Assembly: GCF_963576615.1 (NCBI RefSeq)
Contig: NC_088708.1
Coordinates: forward strand, 51,137,196-51,201,195
Direction of reading: 5' to 3'
Length of the DNA: 64,000 nucleotides
Source: Watersipora subatra
Lineage: Eukaryota > Bryozoa > Gymnolaemata > Cheilostomatida > Watersiporidae
Positions 1 to 12,102 of this stretch are shown in pieces. A model generated the notes under the pieces. It was not told the origin of the DNA. It worked only from the letters and a program-made list of their open reading frames with translations, and did no database searches. Every line of letters starts with the position of its first letter. Within the stretch, counting starts at the first letter, position 1. The translations under genes and the position numbers were made by a program.

Positions 1-1079
1 TGTTGTTGATGAAGAGATCTAGGTTGACTGGTTGCTTCTCTGCCAATATTCCTGCCGTGGTGAATATTACTACTTGTCTCTAGTTTTCGTAATCGGAACA
101 GGTTCTGTTTCATTCTCAATCTGCAGTAAACACAAAAAAGAAAAAATATTAGTAAGTGTAAAGGAAGTACAAAAACAATAGCTGAAGTATTTAATGAAAG
201 CGATCGGTTTTTAAACAAAAGAATTAACTAACACAGTTAATTATGGAAAAATGTATCTGCACCGCAAATCAAATACATACCATAATGTCCAGATCATAAT
301 CATTATCATCCTCAACTCAGGTATTAGAGGTTGATGGAGTTGATTTCAATGTAAAAAAACGAGAGATTTTTGCGATGACGAAGCCATGCCGAATAACTTG
401 TGAAAACCTTGAATAATTTTGTAAAGAAGTTTGATGCATTGGCAATGAGATTAACTCGACGCCCCGGCGATGATTTTAAAAAAGGTTTTGGAACTCGGCT
501 ACGTTTAGTACTTCTGCCTAGCGGCTATTTTTGCGATGACGCCATTCTGCATATCTTGTGACAACCTTGAACGATTTTGTAGAGAAATGTGCTGCATTGG
601 CAATGGGGTTATCTCGAAGCCCCGGCAATGATTTTAAAAAGGTTTTGGAACTTGTCTATGTTTAGTATTTATGCCTAGCAACTAGTTTTTAATTTGAGGT
701 AGTAGTTATTCTCCCTTGTGATTACAAATAGAGCTAATTATTCGCGGAATTTAATAATTCGCGGAATTCACTGTTCGCTAAATCGCAAATTGTTATATCC
801 ATCGAATATTTTCATCCTGTAGGGTATGAGGAGAGCTGCATATACTCGTATATGTACTCATCTGCAAAGCTGCATAGTTTTGAGAAACTTCCGATATTGT
901 GCATTGCAAATTTTTTCTTGTATTAAAACAAAAATTCGCTGAAATTTCATTTTGTGTTTTACAAATTCTCCCGTTGATTTGGTCACAAATAAAAGTTTGA
1001 CTGTAATATCCTTCGACTCTCCATATCACTGTCAATGCCACGTGACGATTTTATGAAGATGTTTGTTCGGTGCTTGCAG
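1..1079. other. Intronic sequence upstream of the first visible NSD exon
   Basis: No convincing coding exon is seen. The stretch ends in a plain 3' splice site (TTGCAG at 1074-1079) that feeds the first NSD exon. It contains the two-copy direct repeat listed separately and, around 740-790, a fragment with repeated TTCGCGGAATT that looks like part of a mobile-element terminus. The preceding NSD exon must end with one base of a codon and lies outside the window. Confidence 0.6.
367..685. repeat. Direct tandem duplication, two ~162-bp copies
   Basis: TTTTTGCGATGACG occurs at 367 and again at 529. The two following ~160-bp segments stay alignable throughout (CTTGTGA.AACCTTGAA, GCATTGGCAATG, GCCCCGGC.ATGATTTTAAAA, GGTTTTGGAACT). 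Divergence of roughly 15 percent by eye suggests an old duplication. No coding potential is visible. Confidence 0.8.
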
Positions 1080-4000
1080 GAGGTACTCTTGTCTGTTGTG
1101 AAACTTGTCCAGCTGCATTTCACATGGAGTGTCTGACAGCGAATGAGAAGCCGTGTAGTGAGGGAGCTTGGTACTGTACCGACTGCAGGCATGACGTTCA
1201 TCCTCGCTATGGTGACATTGTTTGGGTGAAGCTGGGTGGCTTCAGGTAACATAATGTTATTTCACTTTCAGCAATAACCTCAACATAAGCTGTGCGCGAG
1301 GTAGTTAATTTTTGCTGTATACCAATACTACATTATACCGCATGCCATGGTGTACATAAGAGAGACATCAAGCAATATGCTATATCATATTGCACACTCA
1401 GCAATGCATGAGAACAGGAATGGAATATCTGTCAAACCAGCTGTCAAACCAGCTGTCAAACCATGTCACATGTCAAACCATGTCACAAATCACTTCGCTA
1501 ATTGGCTAACTTGTATTCAATTGTGGAAAATTGTTTTCGTTTTTCTCTTGCATAAATCGTTCGGCCAGTTTCTGTCACTGGGAGCTTTACTTATCTTTTT
1601 GTGAAATATCGAATCTTTTCAACCTTTTCTAATTTTAATCACAATTTTTATGATTGTTTTCACCAAAGCCTTATATCTTGTTGAAATATTTTAGTTTATA
1701 ATAGTGTGGCGCTAATCATTTTGAACTATTGTTGAAGTCAATGTAAATGTCATGCTGTGTCGTGGCAAGTCAAATCAAAAATTGATCAAATCCTCTCATT
1801 TTATTTTGAGTTTCTGCTGCAATTACTAATGTTGTAATTTGTATTTTGTATCTTTATCTACTTCTCTACAAGATATATATACCTGTGACGATCGTTTCAG
1901 GTACGGGAATGATATCCACATCGGATGAAAATTTTGCTAATGGCTTGAACTCACTGGCCTCTCCGTTAGCTCAGGCTTATTGCATCGCTCTGCCATAATT
2001 ACTAAAAGCTTAGTCTTTAATACAGACTTTGTGATCTTGTTGTGATGCTGTATTCTAGGTGGTGGCCAAGTGAAGTATGCCATCCTGAGCATGTACCTCT
2101 GAACATCCAGCAGAAGTCACACGAGGTTGGAGAATTCGCAGTTCACTTTCTTGGCTCTAATGACTATAACTGGATGCATCGAGGTCGGGTCTTTCCCTAC
2201 CAGGAGGGTGACAAAGGCAGCAAAGAGTCCAACACTAAAAATCTCAATAAAAAATACAAGCTCGGTGCGTCTCCTCGCGTCTCCTCGCTTGTTATTGGCT
2301 TCTTTTTCTTATACACTTTTGCAGTTGGTTTCCAGAAATCTTTAGCGAGTTTATTAGCTAACGCAGATCACCTGGCTCACCTTTCAGATGTCTAGTGGTA
2401 TATCCTGTCATTGTACTGCAGTGGAGTGTAAGCTCACCTTTCAGATGTCTAGTGGTATATCCTGTCATTGTACTACAGTGGAGTGTAGGCTCACCTTTCA
2501 GATGTCTAGTGGTATATCCTGTCATTGTACTGCAGTGGAGTGTAGGCTCACCTTTCAGATGTCTAGTGGTATATCCTGTCATTGTACTGCAGTGGAGTGT
2601 AGGCTCACTTTTCAGATGTCTAGTGGTATATCCTGTCATTGTACTACAGTGGAGTGTAGGCTCACCTTTCAGATGTCTAGTGGTATATCCTGTCATTGTA
2701 CTGCAGTGGAGTGTAGGCTCACTTTTCAGATGTCTAGTGGTATATCCTGTCATTGTACTGCAGTGGAGTGTAGGCTCACTTTTCAGATGTCTAGTGGTAT
2801 ATCCTGTCATTGTACTACAGTGGAGTGTAGGCTCACCTTTCAGATGTCTAGTGGTATATCCTGTCATTGTACTACAGTGGAGTGTAGGCTCACCTTTCAG
2901 ATGTCTAGTGGTATACCCTGTCATTGTACTGCAGTGGAGTGTAGGCTCACTTTTCAGATGTCTAGTGGTATATCCTGTCATTGTACTGCAGTGGAGTGTA
3001 GGCTCACTTTTCAGATGTCTAGTGGTATATCCTGTCATTGTACTACAGTGGAGTGTAGGCTCACCTTTCAGATGTCTAGTGGTATATCCTGTCATTGTAC
3101 TACAGTGGAGTGTAGGCTCACCTTTCAGATGTCTAGTGGTATACCCTGTCATTGTACTGCAGTGGAGTGTAGGCTCACTTTTCAGATGTCTAGTGGTATA
3201 TCCTGTCATTGTACTGCAGTGGAGTGTTGGCAAAGAATAGGTCTTTCACCTAATGATGCTTAAATAAACACAAAATATTAATCTTTATACCAGCCTGATA
3301 CAACTCAGTGTTAGCCAATTATTCAAGGCTGTATCAGTAGTATGCATGCGCACAGTACATGCGTTGTTTTCCATGGAAATGCATTTAAACATGCACATGT
3401 GTTTTGGAACTTTTGGTCACGCTCACGAACAATGAAGCAACAGTTCTTTTCCCAAATCAATATGTTAAATGTTTTCATATAAAGGTCTGATTCCAGCTTG
3501 AGAAGCACTTGTTCAAACTGTCTCCCAACAAACGTTCAGCTGCGCTGATTCAAATGTAACAAAATCTTTATAATCTATATAATTATATAAATCTTGGTGT
3601 TTGTCTCCGTTTGTCCAATTATACCGATAAGGTTTTAGGAATAAACAATCCCGGGCGCATGGGTTCGAAATCACAACCTCAAGTTCTACAGACAGATCTG
3701 CCTATCCAATACACTACGTGTCAAACTGGCTATACTATAGAATAAATTGTGCACATAGTTATTACACCTGCTTATCATTCATGGCTTAATGCTTGGCACT
3801 TAGCTGTCCGTTCATATACTTATAATTTAAGCAGCTGCATATCAACTCCTAATATAAATGAATGAAAATGAAAAAATATTAACTGTAATGATTTGTAAGT
3901 AAATATAATATGTGCAGGTTCAAAAAGTGTTTATCGTATTTATGATGGAAGAAGCCACAAATATTGTCCCGTAGTCACATTTGTTGATTGAACTATTTTA

Positions 4001-7000
4001 ATCCACATCAATTGCTATACTTACAAATAAGAGACTTTGTCCTCAAATGTTGGAATTGTGCTATCTTGATAAATTGCTTTCACTGAGTAATGTGTTCCAG
4101 TTATAAACTGGAAGTCACGTTATAAACTGCATATATTAAAAGTTAATTAGAAGTTTAGTTACATTCACAACATGTTTGTTCAATCGCTTGCACTGTCATG
4201 AGATTATCTGATGCGTAACATTTCAATTACCGTACTTTTCGGACTATTAACTGCACTCTTATATAAGCCGCATCTGCTTTATTTTCAAAAAATGATAATA
4301 AAACAATACATAGGCCGCAGAACTCAGGACGGTGATTTTTAACACGGCAGCAACTTTGCTTGTTAAAACGAAAGTGCCGTTAGGCACTGTTTCGTATTAG
4401 CCGACGCTTTTTAACCCAGTGCCTAACGGAACAGTACAGTTAGGCATTGTTTCGTATTTTCTTTCACCGCTAGAGGCGCACTAACTGGAGATTTTGGTTG
4501 ATTCGCCCTAGCGGTGAAAGAAAAACCACAGAATAGCCGCACCCTTATATAAGCCGCACCCTTATATAAGCCGCATGGCTCAAAACATCAGAAAAAAGTA
4601 GCGGCTTATAGTCCGAAAAGTATGGTAGTCTCGTCTTTTCTACAAGCCAGTAAAGCATCATAGAGGTAAATTATTGCATGAAACTCGAGGCCTAGTGCAT
4701 GACATCCCATTTATGTTTGTTCCACTGTAGCTTTGGAGCAGGCGTCAGAGGGCTACACACAGCTGGCATTAATTCGAAAAAACAAAGACCAAATCATAGC
4801 AAAAATCTGTGATAGCAAACCTAGGAGGTACAAGTACCTGAAGGTAAGGCTCGCTACCTGCTGTCTGTTGTACCAGCTCTGGTACTCAACAATTATGTAA
4901 TAGACTCCAGCTGTTAGTTTGCCTGTAGATTTGCACCATGTATTTCCTTTGTGCTTCTTACTGTGGAATTTTGTTAACAGACGCAATCATTTTCCGGTTT
5001 TCTAGTCTATGTAGCATTGTAAGAGTTAGTGCTTGCAGTGTTCTGAACAGGTGAGTAATTGTTTTGTAAACCTTGAGTATCATATTGATTGACTGTTGTA
5101 GACAAACCTGCCCATCCCTCCAGTCAAGATGAACCGAGTTGATAAGGAAGAAATTCCAGTGTGCGAATGTAACCCAGCTATGGATAGTCCTTGTGGAGAA
5201 AATCATGTAAGTTCTAATGATCGTAATTGGTCCTTGCTGGAAATGTGGTGTCCAATCAGTAAGTTTAATGGCTAATTCGGCAGTACCATGATACTCTCAC
5301 TGGTCAGGGATAAATGATAGATTGTACTAGATTGACTCTTCGTCTGCTTCTAACAGGAGTCTGTCTGTGAGTACTGTCTGTACTCTGCTATTGTGCCTTC
5401 ATAGTTGTTGATCAATACTTGAGGGTGTCACCCAACCCTTTATACCGTTCCTTTATTGTGCCTCCAGATGAAGTTTAATATCCTTCGCAAATGTAGTTTA
5501 AAAATCGTCAGCAAGTTTGCATTTATTTGTTGAAAAAAGGTTAGTGAAATTTCTGGTTGTTATATTTAATTTAAAAAAATGTCACCTTGTTGTTGCATTA
5601 CGAGTGACAATCTGCTGATCCCTCCATATTCTCATGTTTGTCTGTTTTATTACTATAAGTAGTAAGTATCAGGCAGGCAAATGGTTAGACCTTTCTAATA
5701 TGAACTACACTAGATAGCCTCAGAGTTGCCGAATAGTAGATTTCATATTGTGGCAGGCAATGAGGGCTTCAAGGGTATTAAGTAATAGCAACTAGGCACA
5801 AGTCCTATTTTAGGAAAATCAGTGAGAGATTTCTCTCTTACAAGATAGGCTTGTATAGATGTTGTTTATTCATTCTTAAAGGTTGACTTGCAACAAAATT
5901 CACATTACAGTTATTTGGTATCAAAAGGTTCACCAAATTTTACTCTGTTGTGTTGTTGGTGCCAACTGCCAAATATGTGGAAATGTGATTACAAGCTCTT
6001 AAAAGCTCAAAAACGAAAAGCCGCCGTAGATTGTAATCTATTTATTTCTCTGACGTAGTCATGACAGTTTGGTTATTGTCTTGTCACGTGATGTTCTCAC
6101 GTGAATTGAAATGCCAATAAAAAGTTCAATATAAAACTTCTTGTAGCACAAGTTTATGATAAATACTTGGGTTTTACCGAAGACCCCGTATCAAATATAG
6201 ATGCTCGCTACTTTACAGTTTTGTTTCGGCTTGATCTAATCGTCAAGTCATAATCTGATCATGTGACCCAATACTTCACAAATAATTTTTGCAGCATTTT
6301 TCTATTATCACAGGTGACCAACAGGCTCGTCTTGATTATCAGACAATGATATGTATTCCTTCGAGGTAAGGTTAAAAAATTAAATGAATTTTTACGGTAA
6401 GTTATAAGATATCAGTGCTAAAAGTGACAGCATTACAATGACAATAAAATAGACACGTAAGAACAATAGACATGGTTTTATTGAATGCGTGAAGTATATT
6501 TGTGAAAATATTTCGACGAATAAGGTTGCATGAAAGTGTAAACAGAAACCATCTCCCACAACTACGTCACATTGCAGCCGTTTTGGAAAGAGAATCCAAA
6601 CTACGGCGGTCTTGTGTGGCTGCGATTAACTGTTCGTTTTTGAGCTTTTATGGGCTTGTAATCATATTCCCACATATTTTGCACCTACAACACAACAGAA
6701 TAAGACATGGTGAATCTTTTGATATCAAATAACTGTAATGTGAATTTTGTTGCAAGTCAACCTTTAAAAATACCTCTATCACTTTTTTTGACCAAATAGC
6801 CTTAGTAACTAATTAGCTTATAGGAGGATGTTGATGGTTACACACATTGAAACTAGACCTGCACGATTTGTCTCCCCATGCCAATTCGGTTATCGACCTA
6901 AACTTCAATCGAACACCGTTTATAACCGACACACATGAGGACTCACCACGGTGTCAAACGGTGTCACAATTGGTTGTGGTTAACCTGACACCGAGACAAC

Positions 7001-10000
7001 ATGAACATCCTCATTTCATGAACCTTAACTTCAGATTTTTGTAATGAAATTTAACTCTTTCACTGCCAACCATGTACAATTTCAAGTATCTACCCAGTGC
7101 CAGCCATTTTACCGAAAGCTGCCGACATTGCTTCATGATATGTATACAGAATTTTTTTTCAATCTTTATCTAGAACATGTTTGTTAGGGTACATATTTTA
7201 TTTTGACAACATTTTAACCAACATTGCTATTCAAAAATTCAATGGATCTATACTTTGTGCGATGATAAAGCTATGTGAAGCTACGATCAATGCGAAGCTA
7301 AAACGGTTCTCCACAATGTTCCTTACTTTTACAAAACTATTACTTTCACCACTATCAGAGACAATGCTGCTACTATAATTATCAGTATGACCACGAAAAT
7401 CTGAATTGGCTATAATGTGATCAACATAACTAATTACCTGTTTTCTGACTCGCACGCGGTACACAAAAATGAACTCACACAAAAAAATGTTCGTTTTAGG
7501 TTAGAAAGTTTAAAATTGCTTCGTTGTTTTAGGCTGATTCTTTTAGAGAAGTTTTCGGACAACACTGTCATCTTCGTACAAGTCTTAAAGACCTTGGGTT
7601 ATGTTGTCAACGAATAATAAAAACAGGTTACTACGTATTGCTGGGAAAGTCGCAATAATGCATCTATGGCAGTGGACCCTAGAAAACGCATAAAAGCGTT
7701 TATGGCAGCGGGAGGGATAAATAGCTTTCGAGAATGGATGTGATATCTACGCATTTGTAAAGTAAAGATTAAAAAACCTTTCGAGAGAAAGTAGTGTCAA
7801 TTTCCATGGAAGATTCCGTGTAACTGCCCAAGCACGCAGACACAGTTTTTATGATATGGAAACCGAAACCGCACCTCAAACTCATACCGGTTAACCGGTG
7901 TTTTCGGTTTTGTTCGATGTCAGAAAATTGATCATTCGGCTCGATTAAATATAAACTAACCGCAACCACCGAATCAAACCGAAACATCGTGCAGGTCTAA
8001 TTGAAACAGCTTAGATCAATCACCTGAATGTGAGAGCATTTTAGCCAATGGAAAACCATCACTTTTCAAAACCACAAAACTGCAAGAGCGTATTATTCCA
8101 ACAGAGGTTGAGAGTGCGAATGCTGAACAAGATTATGCTGTTGCAATGAAGACTAGTTTCACCCCAGTACTCTCTATACTGTAAAATGTGTAAGTCTATG
8201 TGTGTATTGGCTGCAGATCTGCTTGAACAGAATGCTCTACTATGAATGTCATCCTGCTAGCTGTCCCTGTGGTGATAAGTGCCAGAATCAAAGGTTTCAA
8301 CGTCGCCGCTACCCTAAGCAGGAGCCATTCAGAACAGGAGATGAGAGAGGCTGGGGGCTGAAGGCCAAAACAGACATTAAAAGGGTTTGTCTACACCTCA
8401 TGACTTGCTTTCAAGTAGATTGGTTTTTGCACAGTGGCACTGATTTGGCTCGGGACGGTTTCACATGCACCAATTGATTTACTAAAATTAGCTAATGAGG
8501 TCCCCAGTGATACTAGCAACAAAAAACCCAAGGTTGTTTATCTGTCTTTTAATATACTTTTTAAGTAGCATCTATTTGTCTTAGCAAACCTCCAAAACTA
8601 TATTAGAAATTCTTGCTCCTAATAACAGTTTATGTTCACAAGTACTTCTTGTTCAGATTCATCGTCCTTGTGCATTCATTGAATATAAATATATGATAAC
8701 GTTGTTGATAACAAATCATTTGATAGTTCCACACGTATAGCGGTGAATATAGTTCGATATTATAGCAAGGTTTATTTTATGTTTATATAAAGTCTATTTT
8801 GTTTCCTGCAGGGTGAGTTTGTCAATGAATACGTTGGAGAACTCATCACAGAGGAGGAGTGCAAACGCAGAATTCAAAAATACCACGAGGAAAATCTTAC
8901 AACATTTTATATGCTGACGTTGGATAGCAACAGGTAATTATTTGTTACCTGGAATGGTCACAGATAATCATTCGGTCTGAGTGACAAACAGAAACCAATA
9001 AATACTCAGCGTTGACAAGCTCTTGCAACCGGTACTTCTACTGAAGTATTTAATGATGCTTGTTACTGAATTTGAGAGCTTTGCAAAGCATGTACTTGGT
9101 TACTCAAACCATTGTCACTCTGTAATTCAACTTTATTCGACTGAGAACCAACACACATTTGACTGAGAACCAACACACATTTGACTGAGAACCAACACAC
9201 ATTTGACTGAGAACCAACACACATTTGACTGAGAACTAACACACATTTGACTGAAAACCAACACGCATTTGACTGAGAACCAACACGCATTTGACTGAGA
9301 ACTAACACGCATTTGACTGAGAACCAACACACATTTGACTGAGAACCAACACACATTTGACTGAGAACCAACACACATTTGACTGAGAACCAACACACAT
9401 TTGACTGAGAACCAACACGCATTTGACTGAGAACTAACACACATTTGACTGAGAACCAACACGCATTTGACTGAGAACCAACACGCATTTGACTGAGAAC
9501 CAACACGCATTTGACTGAGAACCAACACACATTTGACTGAGAACCAACACACATTTGACTGAGAACCAACACACATTTGACTGAGAACTAACACACATTT
9601 GACTGAGAACCAACACGCATTTGACTGGGAACCAACACACATTGGACTGAGAACCAACACGCATTTGACTGAGAACCAACACACATTTGACTGAGAACCA
9701 ACACGCATTTGACTGGGAACCAACACACATTGGACTGAGAACCAACACACATTTGACTGAGAAACAACACGCGTTTGTTTTTAAAGACTAACCAAACACT
9801 GACTAACGTACAAGTTTCAAGGGGTGGGCCATAAAGGCTGGGAAAAGCAACAGTATCAGCATACCATGCAGGAATGATTAGCTGTCACCTTGTGACCCTA
9901 AATGGCTCAGTTGATATACACAACAGGCGTCAGTGCTGCCAGTTATTCATGCCATATTCCACTGTTTTGTAGAGTAATAGATGCCGGACCCAAGGGGAAT

Positions 10001-12064
10001 CTTGCTAGATTTGCCAATCACAGTTGTGATCCGAATATGAAAACACAGAAGTGGTACGTGAATGGAAACTGGAGAGTCGGTTTGTTTGCTCTTAAGGATA
10101 TCCCTTCAGGTTCGTGGGCTCTGGTTGATATAGATGGACTGTATTTTTATACTGCAATATGTTTGCTTGCATAGTCGTGGTAATCAGCATGTGTCACAAA
10201 ATGAAAGCTAAAATACCTTTCTTGTTATATAGGTTTTTTGTGAATGTTTTTCATTCATTATTTTGTTTTAATACTTTGTCCTATCAAGTGGAGTGAAAAC
10301 CTTTGTTAACGATCAATCGCTTAGCTTTATGTGTACACTACTTCTACTTCTACTATCCTGCGCTGCTCGGGTAATAAAAAGGTCTTTGGGCAGAAATTTT
10401 ATTTGTATTTAACATATAACACCATTTACTATTCTAAATTTCAAACTACATATCATGGGAAAAATGTTTTGTGTAGTTGAAATAAATTAAGAGAGAAAAT
10501 AAAAACACCTGTAAAGGTTTTCAAACTTTGTCAAACAACTTTTAAACTTCATATCAAGAGGAAAATGTTTCGTGCAAATAAATTTTACAAAATAAAACGA
10601 TTATAAGGTTTAGATGTAAATGGGAAATAATTAGCAAGTAATAGCTAAATTAAGTTGGTTGTGCTACGATTACAATAAAAGATTATTTGGTAATGACACA
10701 ATTGATACGAACTGGGAAAACACAATCAAATCCTGAATATGTTGAATTAAAAATAACAATTTTTGCATAGAAGTGTGAGTGTATACGAAAGGTTACTGCT
10801 CCACCAGAAGCTATCCATCAAAACTTTGAATACGACGATACTGGTGCCTCTCGATACTGTTACAAATGTAAAAATGAGATAGCGTACTGTCTTTGTCTGA
10901 CTGAACAAAGAGAGAATGTCGAGGCTCTTCCCACGGAGATAATACAATTGTCAGCGTGAAAAGCAACGCGTTTCATAGAGGTAATAGAATTCATAGTTTC
11001 AAATAATACGTCATTTAGCGTGTGCTTATGCTATACGGTATATGATAACAACTTTGATTAATACGCCTTAGATAGCTCAGTGGTAGAGCGCGTGGATGTA
11101 AAACTTGTGGGTGCAATTTCCATGAGTTCAAATCTAGCAGAATGGGAAATTTTAATTCCAAGATTTTAATAGCTACAGCTGGACATACACACAAACTTTG
11201 AGAAACACACATACATATATATATACATTGTATATATATATATATACATTGTATATACAGTGAGACTCGGATAACTCGCCCTCGGATATCTCGAACACAT
11301 GGTTAACTCGAACGGATTTGTTTGGTCCGTTCTCACGCAATGATAAATTGCTTTAGATAACTCGACCTCAACTTCGTTAACTCGAACCTTTTTTTGCCCA
11401 ACGGCTACCGAGACGGTTGTTATCGCTTTAGAATATATTCTAAAGGCTTCTATATTCTATATGGCTTTATTCCAAGCCATAGAGATAAACAACAACTTTT
11501 AGTAGTTCTTAGGCGTCATTATTACCACCATCGGCAAAATATTTTCGTTAACGACTTTTCTAAAGGTTTGCAAAAAATCAAATTTTGCCAAACATCCGCT
11601 TGGGGATAGCCCTCTGCAAGCATGGAGAACCCAGGTAACCTTCGGATAAACTTTAAGAAAAATCGGCAAAACTGTTTTTTGTTAAAACGCTCAAAAGAAA
11701 AATATGTATTTTTTTCTGAGAGTTTCAACCCGCGATCAGGTTTTGCCTATTTTAATCTGAAAACGTCCTGGCAGTCACATCACCTAAAACGAACAAACGA
11801 ATCTCAAGTAATACAAGGAAAATATTTATACTTTCTGATAGAAATTGTTAAAACATTACATGAGAGGTCCCTTAACTTGCAACAAGCAATCAATGCTTTT
11901 GATTTATATATAGTTTGTATATGTACTGATAAATACAATAATACATGCACTTGTGACAGTGTTCTCATAACTTGAACGCTCTGATAACTCGAACACTTTC
12001 TCTCGGTCCCGTGAAGGTCGAGTTAGCCGAGTTTCACTGTATATATATATATATACAGTGAAAA

Positions 12065-12102
<38 letters not shown>

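Noticed and set aside
2358-3263. Reading frames of about 290 codons on both strands
   Set aside because: They come from the 57-bp minisatellite, whose length is a multiple of three and which has no stops. The repeated peptide has no start context or homologue.
9063-9770. Cys/Ser/Val-rich repeat proteins on the minus strand
   Set aside because: Produced by the 22-bp minisatellite. The frame cycles through the array and has no flanking exons.
11066-11140. tRNA gene
   Set aside because: A and B boxes are present, but acceptor and anticodon stems do not pair, and the block sits at the end of a dispersed repeat; it is a SINE tail.
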